Shown here one piece after another: positions 47,585 through 57,102 of a DNA stretch of 64,000 nt; position 1 is the stretch's first letter, and each line of letters starts with the position of its first letter. The notes beneath the pieces are model-generated. The model saw nothing but the letters and a program-made list of their open reading frames with translations, was not told the DNA's origin and did not search any database. The DNA comes from DATHAP01 sp963762865. GTDB taxonomy: Bacteria; Actinomycetota; Actinomycetes; JACCUZ01. The DNA lies in the NCBI GenBank assembly GCA_963762865.1, contig CAVXNC010000015.1, forward strand, positions 124,001-188,000, read 5' to 3'. Both the position numbers and the translations under genes were made by a program.

Positions 47585-48021
47585 GAACGAGCGGCCACCG
47601 CGCGCAGCGCCAGCCGGTAGGAGTCGAGACCCAGGCCGGTGATCGACCCGGTCGCGACGCCGGCCACCACAGACGTGTGCCGGAACGCCTCGCGGGCCGC
47701 GGGGTTGCTCAGGTGCACCTCGACGAGCGGGCCGGTCACCAGCGCGCAGGCGTCGCGCAGCGCGTAGGAGTAGTGGGTGAACGCCGCGGGGTTCAGCACG
47801 ACCGCGGCACCGGAGTCGGCTGCCTCGTGCAGCCAGCCCACCAGCTCGCTCTCGTCGTCGGTCTGGCGGACGTCGACCTCGAGCCCGAGCTCGGCGGCAG
47901 TCTCCCGGCAGGCCGCGACCAGGTCGTCGTGCGTGGCAGTGCCGTAGACCTCCGGCTCGCGCGAGCCGAGGCGCCCGAGGTTGGGCCCGTTGAGGACGAG
48001 GACGCGACGGTTGCTGCTCAC
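47581..48021 (-). CDS. aroQ: 3-dehydroquinate dehydratase, type II
   Basis: AroQ makes 3-dehydroshikimate. The 146-residue protein has VLVLNGPNLGRLGSREPEVY (catalytic Tyr follows), the Asn in VVLNPAAFTHYSYALRDA and the catalytic His in VEVHLSNPAAREAFRHTSVV. NLGRLG replaces the more common NLNLLG, a modest variation. GTG 48021 overlaps aroB; its stop overlaps the GNAT gene. Confidence 0.94.
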   Translation of the reverse strand: MSSNRRVLVLNGPNLGRLGSREPEVYGTATHDDLVAACRETAAELGLEVDVRQTDDESELVGWLHEAADSGAAVVLNPAAFTHYSYALRDACALVTGPLVEVHLSNPAAREAFRHTSVVAGVATGSITGLGLDSYRLALRAVAARS

Positions 48022-49097
48022 GGCCGCAGTCTCTCGTACGTCGCGGCCAGCAGGTCGTCGTCGGGACCCTCGAGCCGGCCAGGACGTCCGATCCCGTCGA
48101 GGACCACGAAGCGCAGGGTCGCGCCGCGCGCCTTCTTGTCCACGCGCATCGCGTCGCGGACAGCGGGCCACGGTCCGTCGTACGTCGTCGGCAGCCCCAG
48201 TGAGGACAGGACCGCACGGTGCCGCTGGACGACGTCCGCGGGCAGCCGGCCGACGGCCGCGGCGAGCTCGGCCGCGTAGACCAGCCCGACCGACACCGCC
48301 TCGCCGTGGCGCCACCGGTACTTCTCGACCAGCTCGACGGCGTGGCCCAGGGTGTGCCCGTAGTTGAGCACCTCCCGCTCACCGGTCTCCCGGAGGTCCT
48401 CGGTCACGACCCGCGCCTTGAAGGCCACCGACCGCTCGACGAGCTCGCGCACCGTGTCGGAGTCGGCGTCCAGCGCGGCGGACGGATCGGCCTCGACCAG
48501 ATCGAGGATCCGTTCGTCGGCGACGAAGCCGGTCTTCACCACCTCGGCCAGCCCGCTGACCAGCTCCGCCCGCGGCAGGGTGCGCAGCGTCGCGAGGTCG
48601 CAGAGCACACCGCTCGGCGGGTGGAACGCGCCCACCAGGTTCTTGCCCTCGGTCGTGTCGATGGCCGTCTTGCCGCCGACCGCGGCGTCGACCATCCCGA
48701 GCAGCGTGGTCGGGACGTGGACGACGGCGATCCCCCGCAGCCAGGTGGCCGCGACGAAGCCGGCCAGGTCCGTCGTCGCGCCCCCGCCGACGGCGACGAC
48801 CGCGTCGCTGCGGGTGAAGCCCCGCCGGCCCAGCAGGGACCACAGGTCAGCCGCCACCTCGGCGGTCTTGGCGGCCTCGCCGTCGGGGACCGGTGCCAGG
48901 ACGACGTCGCAGCCCGCGGCCAGCAGGTCGCGCTCGACGGGCGGCACCAGCTCTGCGAGTCCAGCGGGGTGGACCAGCAGCACCCGCCGGACGTCGCGGC
49001 CGAGCAGGGCCGGCAGCTCTGCGGTGACGCCCGAGCCGATGACCACGTCGTAGGGCCGGTCGCCCCCGACCCGGATCCGTGTCGCCGCCGCGGTCAT
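48018..49097 (-). CDS. aroB: 3-dehydroquinate synthase
   Basis: AroB forms dehydroquinate from DAHP using NAD and zinc. The 359-residue protein shows PDGEAAKTAEVAADLWSLLG, AVGGGATTDLAGFVAATWLR, VPTTLLGMVDAAVGGKTAID and the zinc-ligand stretch LNYGHTLGHAVE with HGEAVSVGL. The ATG at 49097 overlaps the aroK stop. Confidence 0.96.
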   Translation of the reverse strand: MTAAATRIRVGGDRPYDVVIGSGVTAELPALLGRDVRRVLLVHPAGLAELVPPVERDLLAAGCDVVLAPVPDGEAAKTAEVAADLWSLLGRRGFTRSDAVVAVGGGATTDLAGFVAATWLRGIAVVHVPTTLLGMVDAAVGGKTAIDTTEGKNLVGAFHPPSGVLCDLATLRTLPRAELVSGLAEVVKTGFVADERILDLVEADPSAALDADSDTVRELVERSVAFKARVVTEDLRETGEREVLNYGHTLGHAVELVEKYRWRHGEAVSVGLVYAAELAAAVGRLPADVVQRHRAVLSSLGLPTTYDGPWPAVRDAMRVDKKARGATLRFVVLDGIGRPGRLEGPDDDLLAATYERLRP

Positions 49098-49597
49098 GAC
49101 GTCATCGCCGCCACCACCTCGTCGGCGACCTCGTCCGGTGTCTTGCCGTCGGTGTCGACCCGGGCCGACGCCAAGCCCTCGTAGACCGGACGGCGGGCCT
49201 CCATCAGCCGCAGCCACTGGGCGCGCGGGTTGCCCAGCAGCAGCGGGCGGTCCCGGTTGAGGCCGATCCGCGACGCGGCGTCCTTGATGCCGACGTCGAG
49301 GAAGACCACCGGCAGACCGGCAAGCAGCGAGCGGGTGCCCTCGTCGAGCACCGAGCCGCCACCGAGGGCGAGGACCCCGTCGTGGTCGCGGAGTGCGACA
49401 GCCACCGCAGTGCGTTCGAGGTCGCGGAAGCCGTCCTCGCCCTTCTCGACGAAGACGTCGGCCACGGTCATGCCGGCCAGCTGCTCGACGTCGTCGTCGG
49501 TGTCTCTCGGCACCGCGCCCAGGCGCGCGGCGACCAGCCGGGCCACGGTCGACTTTCCGGACCCCGGCGGCCCGACGAGCACCACCAGGGGCGGCAT
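49094..49597 (-). CDS. aroK: Shikimate kinase
   Basis: This 167-residue kinase has Walker A VGPPGSGKSTVARLVAARLG, the shikimate-binding DTDDDVEQLAG and FRDLERTAVAVAL, the GGGSVL strand and the lid NRDRPLL. All catalytic residues appear intact. It starts 7 bases after aroC and overlaps aroB by 4. Confidence 0.96.
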   Translation of the reverse strand: MPPLVVLVGPPGSGKSTVARLVAARLGAVPRDTDDDVEQLAGMTVADVFVEKGEDGFRDLERTAVAVALRDHDGVLALGGGSVLDEGTRSLLAGLPVVFLDVGIKDAASRIGLNRDRPLLLGNPRAQWLRLMEARRPVYEGLASARVDTDGKTPDEVADEVVAAMTS

Positions 49598-49604
49598 CAG
49601 CGGG

Positions 49605-50786
49605 TCACCGCACCCTCAGTGCGTCGAGGTAGCCGGCGACGTTGCGGGCGGTCTCCTCGACCGAGTCGCCGCCGAACTTCTCCAGCACGGCGTCGGCGAG
49701 CGTGAGCGCCACCATGGCCTCCGCGACCACACCCGCGGCGGGGACCGCGCAGACGTCGCTGCGCTGGCTGATCGCCTGGGCCTTCTCGCCGGTCGCCACG
49801 TCGACGGTGTCCAGCGCGCGAGGCACGGTGCTGATCGGCTTCATGGCCGCCCGGACCCGGAGGGGTTCGCCGGTTGTCATGCCGCCCTCGATCCCACCGG
49901 CCCGCGCGGTCCGCCGGTGCAGCGTGCCGTCGGACGTACGCTCGATCTCGTCGTGGGCCTGCGACCCACGGCGGCGCGCGGACTCGAAGCCGTCACCGAC
50001 CGCGACGCCCTTGATCGCCTGGATCCCCATCAGCGCGCCGGCCAGCCGGGAGTCGAGCCGGCGGTCCCAGTGCACGTGACTGCCCAGGCCGGGCGGCAGT
50101 CCGTAGGCGAGCACCTCGACGACGCCGCCGAGGGTGTCGCCCTCCCGGTGGGCCGCGTCGATCTCGGCCACCATCGCGGCGCTCGCCCCCGGGTCGAGGC
50201 AGCGCACCGGGTCGTCGTCGAGCCGGGCCACGTCGTCAGGTGTCGGCCAGACCCCGTCGGGTGCGGTGGCAGTGCCGATCTCCACGACGTGCGAGACGAG
50301 GTGGGCACCGGCGGACTGGGCCAGGAAGGCCTGGGCGACGGCGCCGAGGGCGACGCGGGCGGCGGTCTCGCGCGCGCTCGCCCGCTCGAGGACCGGCCGG
50401 GCGTCGTCGAAGCCGTACTTCTGCATGCCGACGAGGTCGGCGTGGCCCGGCCGGGGCCGGGTCAGCGGCGCGTTGCGCGCGAGCCCGGCGAGCTCCTCGG
50501 GGTCGACCGGGTCGGGACTCATGACCCGGTCCCACTTCGGCCACTCCGAGTTGCCGATGCGGACCGCGATCGGACCGCCCTGCGTCAGACCGTGGCGGAC
50601 GCCGCCGAGCAGCTCCACCTCGTCGCGCTCGAAGGACATCCGTGCGCCGCGGCCGTGACCTAGCCGGCGGCGCGCGAGAGCGTCGGCGATGTCGTCGGTC
50701 GTGATGCGCACGCCGGCCGGCAGGCCCTCGAGGGTCGCCGCCAGCGCAGGCCCGTGCGACTCCCCCGCGGTCAGCCAGCGCAGCAT
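49605..50786 (-). CDS. aroC: Chorismate synthase
   Basis: AroC makes chorismate and needs reduced FMN. The 393-residue protein begins MLRWLTAGESHGPALAATLE, and contains RRRLGHGRGARMSFERDEVE, GVRHGLTQGGPIAVRIGNS, RPGHADLVGMQKYGFDDARP and GIEGGMTTGEPLRVRAAMKP. ATG 50786 gives the usual N-terminus. It is the first gene of the aro unit and is separated from the pilus genes by an apparent terminator. Confidence 0.97.
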   Translation of the reverse strand: MLRWLTAGESHGPALAATLEGLPAGVRITTDDIADALARRRLGHGRGARMSFERDEVELLGGVRHGLTQGGPIAVRIGNSEWPKWDRVMSPDPVDPEELAGLARNAPLTRPRPGHADLVGMQKYGFDDARPVLERASARETAARVALGAVAQAFLAQSAGAHLVSHVVEIGTATAPDGVWPTPDDVARLDDDPVRCLDPGASAAMVAEIDAAHREGDTLGGVVEVLAYGLPPGLGSHVHWDRRLDSRLAGALMGIQAIKGVAVGDGFESARRRGSQAHDEIERTSDGTLHRRTARAGGIEGGMTTGEPLRVRAAMKPISTVPRALDTVDVATGEKAQAISQRSDVCAVPAAGVVAEAMVALTLADAVLEKFGGDSVEETARNVAGYLDALRVR

Positions 50787-50817
50787 GCCCGGAATCCTCG
50801 CACGGCCCGGCACGCAC

Positions 50818-50854
50818 GACGGCGCGCCGCCCGCAGTGGGGGCAACGCGCCGTC
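50818..50854 (-). terminator. Hairpin between the pilus genes and aroC
   Basis: Perfect 9-bp arms GACGGCGCG (50818-50826) and CGCGCCGTC (50846-50854) flank 19 bases, 17 bases after the last pilus gene and before aroC. There is no U-run, so it is called from position and stem strength. Confidence 0.6.
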
Positions 50855-50870
50855 GGCGTCTGCGGGCCGG

Positions 50871-51543
50871 TCAGCCGATGCTGACCGCCTTGGTACCGAC
50901 GACCTTGAAGGACTCCTCGCCGAACTGGAAGTCGTTCACGGCGCCGCCGATGAAGCGCACCTTGAAGAAGGTGGCGAACACCTCGCCGGCCTTCAGGTTG
51001 CGGTAGAACTCGCCGTCCACCTTGACGCTGATCCGGCTGTTGTCCGGCGCGACGTCCACCACCTTGAACCGGTGCGCCGTCGACTGAGCCGGCGACGAGG
51101 TCTCGGGCTGGGTCGTCGAGCCCGTCGGCGTGGTGGACCCGGTCTGTGTCGTGGTCGGACCGGACGTCAGGACCGCTCCGGCGGTCGTGTCCGACCCGGC
51201 GGCCGGTGCCTCAACCGGCTCGACGATCAGGGCCTTGAAGGGGTCCCGACCGAAGGACTTGGCGGAGATCCGCTGCTTCTTCGCCGGCTTCGCCGCGGCA
51301 GGGGCTTCCTCGTCCTGGACTGCACCCGAGGACGACGGGGTGCGCGCGACCGGCGCGCCGGCCGGCTCCTCCTCCTCACCGGCGAAGATCAGGAAGTAGG
51401 CGAGGAGCGCGAGGACCAGGACAGCCGCGAGGCCGACCAGAGCCAGCATCTTCGTCCGGTTCCCACTGTCCGCCAACCTCGACATCAGGTGTCGGCGCCT
51501 GGGTCATCGTCTGTCCCTCGAAGGGGATCGTCGACTGGCTCAT
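50871..51543 (-). CDS. PilP-like type IV pilus accessory protein (one frame change near start)
   Basis: The continuous frame from ATG 51485 encodes 204 residues: a transmembrane helix (MLALVGLAAVLVLALLAYFL), a Ser/Thr/Pro linker, RDPFKAL, and a C-terminal beta domain (HRFKVVDVAPDNSRISVKVD, GEVFATFFKVRFIGG). RDPF plus a GspC/PilP-like domain at the end of pilMNO suggests PilP. An ATG at 51543 with GGGAG upstream begins MSQSTIPFEGQTMTQAPTP in another frame; the total length is 1 modulo 3, consistent with one inserted base near 51487. The assignment to PilP is by position and architecture. Confidence 0.68.
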
Positions 51544-51562
51544 GTCCGTTGCTCCCGGATCT

Positions 51563-52289
51563 CTACTGCGCGGCCGGCGCCGAGGCGACGGGCGTGGTCG
51601 GGGTGGTGGTGGTCGACTCCGGAGGCGCCAGGAAGACGCGTCCGTCCAGGGTCAGCTGTCAGATCGCCGGCGGATTCGCCGTCGACCGACTCTGCCGCCT
51701 CGACCGTGAACCCGGTCACCTGGAAGGAGCGCTGAGGCCCTCCAGCCGGTTGACGAACTGCTCCAGCTCGAAGTAGCTGCCCCGGTGACGACCTTGAGCG
51801 GCACCTGGTACAGAGACGGTGCGGGAGGAGCGGCCGGCGCCGGTGCTGGCGTCGCCGCCTCCGAGTCGGACTCCGTGGTCGAGTCGCTGGACGTCTGCGT
51901 TGTCGTCGTGGTCGCCGTTGGTGCGAGCGGCTGAGTGGCCGAGACCAGCGCCTCCGGCAGCGCCGGAGCCAACGAGTCGATGCTCACTCCGGTCTTGCGG
52001 CCGGCCGCCGTCAGGTTGCGGATCAGCGTCGGCAGCGCGGGGTTGTCCGGGATCTGCTTGCGCAGCACCGCGAGCTCGGCCCTCTGCTGCGGCAGCTCCG
52101 CCTGCTGGGCCATGAGCATCTGCACCTGTGTCTCGAGACGCGCGTTGGCGCCGTCCTGGCTCGCGGCCTGTGCCTTCAGGTCGGCTGCCTCGGAGCGCTT
52201 CGGCGCGATGAGCAGGAACCATCCCGCGGCGAAGATCGCCGACGACGAGGACCGTGGCCAGGAGCGACCACTTCCGTGGTGACTGTCAT
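51563..52289 (-). CDS. pilO: PilO-type inner-membrane pilus protein (multiple frame changes)
   Basis: Reading across frames gives an N-terminal helix LLATVLVV-AIFAAGWFLL, a coiled coil (QMLMAQQAELPQQRAELAVL), TLIRNLTAAGRKTGVSIDSL, a Thr/Ser linker, YFELEQFVNRLEGL, then RSFQVTGFTVEAAESVDGES and a Thr/Pro tail. This is PilO: coiled coil followed by a ferredoxin-like domain. At least five indels (near 52275, 52243, 51783, 51733 and 51658) break the frame. Start ATG 52289 and stop TAG 51563 restore normal length (about 242 residues) if corrected. It partners PilN and PilM. Confidence 0.75.
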
Positions 52290-52290
52290 G

Positions 52291-52976
52291 TCAGCTGCCC
52301 GCCTTCGCGGTGTAGCGACCCGAGAGCGCGTCCTCGGTGATCGTCGCCTGGCTCGTGAAGGTAACGGCAGACTCGTCGTCGCCGATCTCCTCCTGCGTCG
52401 GACTTGGTGAAGTAGGGCTGGGTGAGCCCCTTCTGCTTCGCGAGGGCGTCCAGCCACGCGGCGACATCGTTGTGCGCGAAGCCGTTGCCCTCGAAAGTCA
52501 CCGTGCCGAGGCCGGCCGTACCGTACGTGCTCGTGGGCGCGGCGGCGGTGGCCACGGCCGCCGCACCATCGACGTCCTGGGTCACCGTCATCTTGGTGAG
52601 CCAGACCTTGCCCGGGGTCTTCAGGCTGAGGTCGTTGAGGAAGTAGGACCAGCGGACCTCCTCGCCCATGGCCTCGGACAGCTGGGCCTGGGCGGCTTCG
52701 ACCTGCGCGTAGACCTTGGGCACCTCGGCGAACTCCTTGACCTTCGCGTCCAGGACGACCTTGCGGGCGTTGGCGGCGTCCAGGTCCTCCTGCGCGCTGT
52801 GGACCTGGCTGTTCGCCACGCAGAACGTCAGCGCGCCGACGACGCCGACGCGCGGCGACGACACCGACCCCGAGGCCGGCCTGGACCTTCTTGAACCGTC
52901 GCTCCTCCTCGATCTCCGGCGGAAGCAGGTTGACTCGCGGCAGCGTCGCGACGCGAGCGGCGGTCAGGGTGCTCAT
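52291..52976 (-). CDS. pilN: PilN-type pilus assembly protein (two frame changes)
   Basis: The N-terminus MSTLTAARVATLPRVNLLPP EIEEERRFKK carries the conserved NLLPPEI motif that docks into PilM. A membrane helix (GVGVV, then VGVVGALTFCVA in another frame), a coiled coil (QVHSAQEDLDAANARKVVLD) and a beta domain (KTPGKVWLTKMTVTQDV, VTFEGNGFAHNDVAAWLDAL) follow. Single extra bases near 52856 and 52393 explain the frame breaks; the length (2 modulo 3) agrees. ATG overlaps the pilM stop by ATGA. Confidence 0.8.
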
Positions 52977-54040
52977 GATGCTGCTCCGAGGGCCAGGCCG
53001 ACGGGCACGGCGGCCAGCGGCTCGACGAATGCGATCTGCTCCGGGGAGAGGCCGGTGCGGCCCACCTGGAGGCTGTGCATGGGGGTGCCGATCTCGACGG
53101 GCACCCGGGTGGTGACCTGCAGCCGCTGCGCGAGGCCGCCGAGACGCGCGCCGCCTCCGGTGAGGACGAGCTTGCTGATCGGTGCGGACCCGCTGGAGGC
53201 GAGGTAGTAGTCGAGGGAACCCCGGACCTCGTCGACGAAGGCGGCGCCGACCGCTTCGACGACGCGGGTGGCGGCCTGGACGTCCATGCTCTCGGCGGCG
53301 AGCGCCGAGACCGAGCTGCTGCTTCATCGCCTCGGCCTGCTCCTGCGGCACACCCATCCGCTCGGCGACGGCGTCAGTGACGTCCTGGCCGCCCATCAGA
53401 AGGATGCGCACGAAGCGCGGGACCCCGCCCTGGTGGACGACGATGTTGGTGACCCGGGCTCCGACGTCGACGAGCGCCTCGACCGGGGCGCCCATGCCGA
53501 GGTGGTCGGCGTTCGGCGAGCGAGCGGATCACCGCGAAGGAGGTGAGGTCGACCATCATCGGCGAGAGGCCCGCCTTCTGCACCGCATCGAGGCTGGCGT
53601 GCACCATCTCGCGGGAGGCGGCGACCAGCAGGCCGCGCAGGACGCGGTTGCCGTTCTCGGCGGTCAGCTCCTCCAAGCGGGTGGAAGTCGAGGACCGCCT
53701 GCTCGACCGGCATCGGGACGAAGTCCTGGACCTGGAAGGCCAGCGACTTCTTCAGCTCGTCGACCGGCATCCAGGGCAGGTCGACCTGGCGCACGATGAC
53801 CTTCTGGTTCGCGACGCCGATGACGACCTTCTTGCTGCTGAACTTGGTGTGCGCCCAGAGCTGCTTGACCGCGGCGGCGACGGCGTCGGGGTCGACGACC
53901 TCACCGTCCCGGACGGCACCCTCCGGCAGGGCCACCTGGCCGAACTTCTCGAGGGTGACGCTGCCCTTGCCGAACGACAGCTCGGCGGCACGCACGCCCG
54001 ACGTCCCGATGTCGAGACCGATGGCGGATCGACCTGCCAC
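52973..54040 (-). CDS. pilM: PilM actin-like pilus assembly ATPase (three frame changes)
   Basis: GTG 54040 (GGGAGGG upstream) starts VAGRSAIGLDIGTSGVRAAE, the phosphate-1 loop of the actin-like fold. VIVRQVDLPWMPVDELKKSL, FQVQDFVPMPVEQAVLDFHP, MVDLTSFAVIRSL, VEALVDVGARVTNIVVHQGG and LVLTGGGARLGGLAQRLQ follow. PilM is a cytosolic ring-forming partner of PilN. The protein is split by single extra bases near 53678, 53522 and 53312; three insertions make the total length divisible by three, as observed. Corrected length is about 354 residues. Confidence 0.83.
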
Positions 54041-54143
54041 GACTCTTCCCTCCCACGTGCGGCGTTCGAGCCGCGTGGTGGCCCATCTGGGCCATGTCAA
54101 GAAGGGCATCGGACGTTCGGCCGGCTGCTTGAGCCCTCTGAAC

Positions 54144-54940
54144 TCAGCCGACGACGTGTCGAGGTAAAGGTCTGCCAAAGCACCGCCCCAGAGGATGGCG
54201 AGCGAGCGCGCCGGCCAGCATGAAGGGGCCGAACGGGATCTGCGACTTGCGGCCGGCCCTGCGGACGGGCATGAGCAGGCCAGGCCGACCACACCGCCGA
54301 AGCAGGAAGCCGAGGAAGCCACCGACCACGAGCTCGGCCCAGCCGAGCCAGCCCAGGTAGAGGCCCAGCACACCGGCGAGCTTGACGTCGCCGAACCCCA
54401 TGCCGGCCGGGTAGATGAAGGCCAGGACGAAGTAGAAGGCGTAGAGCGCCGCCATACCGATCAGCGCGCGCACCAGGTCGTCCCACCGGCCGGTCGACAG
54501 GGCGGCGCCCGCCGAGCAGGACGATCGCGACGACGTAGCGACGGCAGGACGATCACGTCCGGCAGCCGCTTGACGTCGATGTCGATCATCGCGAGGGCCA
54601 CGCCGATGGCCGCCGAGGTAGAGGAAGGCCGGCAGCGCTGCGTCCAGCGCCGATCGCCGCAGCCATCGCGGCGAAGACCGCCGCGGTCGCCGAGCTCGAC
54701 CAGCCGGGTAGCGCCTGCTGATCGGCTGCGCGGCAGTCCCGGCAGCGGCCCGCGCAGCAGCAGCCAGCTGATGACCGGGACGTTGTCCCGCCGGCGCAGC
54801 TCGGCGTGCCACAGGCCGGGCAGTGGGACGGCGGGCGACACGACCGACTCGCCGCGCGGGACCCGCCAGATGACGACGTTGAGGAACGACCCCACCAGCA
54901 GGCCGACGAAGGCGCAGGCGAGCACGAGAGCCACGGTCAC
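54144..54940 (-). CDS. pilD: Prepilin peptidase PilD (many frame changes)
   Basis: GTG 54940 starts VALVLACAFVGLLVGSFLNV VIWRVPRGES, the TFPP-family N-terminus. Other frames supply CPACGT and RCRDCR (the paired CxxC zinc motif), the catalytic Asp in AMIDIDVKRLPDV, and GMGFGDVKLAGVLGLYLGWL with the second aspartate (GFGD). The enzyme cleaves and methylates prepilins. I count at least seven indels between 54150 and 54830, yet every catalytic motif survives. The exact stop is uncertain; a TGA at 54144 is likely. Confidence 0.75.
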
Positions 54941-54989
54941 CCCGGCAGGCTAGACAGGTTGCGAGCCGGGATGCCGGTAGCGGCCTTCG

Positions 54990-56474
54990 TCAGCGTGTCT
55001 CCCGCTTGTAGACGACGTCGATCTTGTATGAGAGCAGCGGGAGCGAGGTGGGGTCGATGCCCCACACCGGGACCGGCCGGTACTGCATGGAGAACTGGTT
55101 GTTGATGGCGACGTTGCTCCCACCGATCACCTGGCCCAGGTGGTCGGCATTGTTGCTGAAGGCGATGTCGCAGGGGCTGTAGACCAGCATGTTGATCGTC
55201 GTCGCGAAGTTGAACTGCTGGTCGGTGGAGATCCCGGGCGAGGAGCACGGCAGGGTGGCCGCCGCGTCGTAGGGAACCACCCAGTGCAGCACGCGCTGGG
55301 TGCTGTTGTTCGACTGGAAGCTCACCTGGTTCTGCGACGAGATACCGCCGTAGGAGAAGATCGCCAGGTCGTTCATCAGCGTTATGGTGTTGTCGCTCTT
55401 GAAGTGCACGGGACACGTCGTGCGCAGCAGCGTCTTGAAGCCGTTCTGGGCGTAGGTGCTGACGATCTTGTTCTTGATGGTGGTGTAGTTGGGCGCCGAG
55501 CCGCAGACGTTGTCGTCCACGACGGTGTAGCCCTGTGCCCGCCAGATGTCCATCGTTGCGTTGTCGCCGCGCAGGATGGGGAACGGGAACACGGAGGGTG
55601 GCGCGACCGACGAGGTGTTCGCGAAGCACTTGCCGCTGGCCGAGCAGCCACCCCAGGAGATGTTTCCGGCAGCCAACAGCGTGCCGTTGACGTTGAAGTT
55701 GCTCGGCAGCGCAATGCTGCTGGTGCTCGAGAGCACCCGACCACCGATCGAGCCGTTCGACCCCGACGTGTTCGACACGGCGAGCTTCGCCCAGGCGTCG
55801 CCGGCGATGGTGCAGGTGCCGGTGATCGTGATGCTTCCTTGGGCCAGGACGCTGCCGGCGAAGTTCTGGTTGTTGGCACAGACGAAGTTGCCGTTCGTGT
55901 AGACGTCGGCGTCGGGGCCGGTGTTCCCGGTGAGGGTCGTCTGGTTGTTGAACTGCAGGCTGCTGTTGGCGAAGATCGCCTTGTTGAGCGAGTTGCCGTA
56001 GATCGGCGTCAGGTTGACCAGAGCCTGCATGTGCCGCGTGTGGACTGGCTGACCGGCGATGGAGGGTGCCGTCCCGTAGCCGTCCACGACAGCGGTGGCG
56101 GGCTTGGTCACCGACGCGTTCAGCGTGCCTCCCGAGCAGGTCATCGCCGCACCCGTCGAGTCGTAGTAGGACACAGTCGAGTAGGCGGTCGCCTGGTCAG
56201 GACTGGCGTTCATCGACGCCGTGCCGGAGGCCGGCCACCGGCAGGGGAGGGTCGTGCCGGATGACTGGATCGACGCGTACACGGCGTCGACGCCGGCTTC
56301 CGCAGCGTTCACGGTCACGGTTCGCTGGCGGTCCCTGCCGGAGTCCTGGTTGCTCTTGATGGCCACGGTGACCACCACCAGCGACAGCGCCGACACCACG
56401 CCCATGACCATCATCGCGATGACCAGGGTGACGCCGGCATCGGCGCCCTGTCCCCTGCGCACTCGAGTCAACAT
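54990..56474 (-). CDS. PilX-like large minor pilin/surface protein
   Basis: This 494-residue protein begins MLTRVRRGQGADAGVTLVIA with a single hydrophobic helix (VTLVIAMMVMGVVSALSLVV) and lacks the Glu+5 of true type IV pilins, as in PilX N-terminal-domain proteins. The exported part is rich in Asn, Ser, Thr and Gly, with about ten Cys and repeated beta-strand-like segments (GSITITGTCTIAGDAWAKLA). It is probably a tip or adhesive minor pilin component. ATG 56474 is used rather than an Arg-rich upstream extension. The frame is undisturbed. Confidence 0.75.
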   Translation of the reverse strand: MLTRVRRGQGADAGVTLVIAMMVMGVVSALSLVVVTVAIKSNQDSGRDRQRTVTVNAAEAGVDAVYASIQSSGTTLPCRWPASGTASMNASPDQATAYSTVSYYDSTGAAMTCSGGTLNASVTKPATAVVDGYGTAPSIAGQPVHTRHMQALVNLTPIYGNSLNKAIFANSSLQFNNQTTLTGNTGPDADVYTNGNFVCANNQNFAGSVLAQGSITITGTCTIAGDAWAKLAVSNTSGSNGSIGGRVLSSTSSIALPSNFNVNGTLLAAGNISWGGCSASGKCFANTSSVAPPSVFPFPILRGDNATMDIWRAQGYTVVDDNVCGSAPNYTTIKNKIVSTYAQNGFKTLLRTTCPVHFKSDNTITLMNDLAIFSYGGISSQNQVSFQSNNSTQRVLHWVVPYDAAATLPCSSPGISTDQQFNFATTINMLVYSPCDIAFSNNADHLGQVIGGSNVAINNQFSMQYRPVPVWGIDPTSLPLLSYKIDVVYKRETR

Positions 56475-56487
56475 GTGTCTGGCCTTC

Positions 56488-57102
56488 CTATGCCGCGGGA
56501 ACGGGGCTGCAGACGCCCGGGTCGTAGCCGTATGCCGTGTTTCGCCCCGAGAGCGAGCTCGTGACATTGATCGGCTTGCCGCCCGACTCGGCGTTCTTCA
56601 CCCGAAGCGTGATGTCCACGAGGCGTGAGCCGTAGGCAGTGCTGCCGCCCTGCAGTGCGAACGGCGGCGTTGCGGTGGTGTTCACCACGTCCCGCGCCAC
56701 GACGGCCCAGGCCGAGACCAGCCCGTCGGTCTGCCAGGTCGTCGACCAGGACCGCGAGCGCAGCTTGCCGTTGTAGACCTGCCACTGGACGCACCGCTGG
56801 TCGCCGTTCGCCTGGGTGTAGACCCGCATGCTGAGCGGCAGGGTCTCGCTCGCCGGGTTGTAGAGCACGTTGCCCGACCGCACCTGACGGTCGATCTGGG
56901 CCAGTGCCAGCCGGGCGTTGCCGACAGCGTCGGCCCGGGCGGTCGAGTCCTTCGTCTGGCGCTGCACCGTGATCAGGACGGAGTAGACCATCGCTAGGGC
57001 GACCGAGAAGATCATCATCGAGATGAGCAGCTCGGCGAGTGTGGTGCCTTGGTCCCCGGCGGCGCGCCGCCGGGCCTGGGACCGGCTCAGGAGCTCACGC
57101 AC
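56488..57102 (-). CDS. PilW-like minor prepilin
   Basis: The 204-residue protein has a type III prepilin signal: basic leader MRELLSRSQARRRAAGDQG, cleavage after Gly, then TTLAELLISMMIFSVALAMV with Glu at +5. The C-terminal part contains NARLALAQIDRQVRSGNVLY, typical of PilW/GspJ-like minor pilins, and two Cys. The gene overlaps pilV-like by 8 bases and precedes the PilX-like gene by 13. It probably primes pilus assembly. Confidence 0.82.
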   Translation of the reverse strand: MRELLSRSQARRRAAGDQGTTLAELLISMMIFSVALAMVYSVLITVQRQTKDSTARADAVGNARLALAQIDRQVRSGNVLYNPASETLPLSMRVYTQANGDQRCVQWQVYNGKLRSRSWSTTWQTDGLVSAWAVVARDVVNTTATPPFALQGGSTAYGSRLVDITLRVKNAESGGKPINVTSSLSGRNTAYGYDPGVCSPVPAA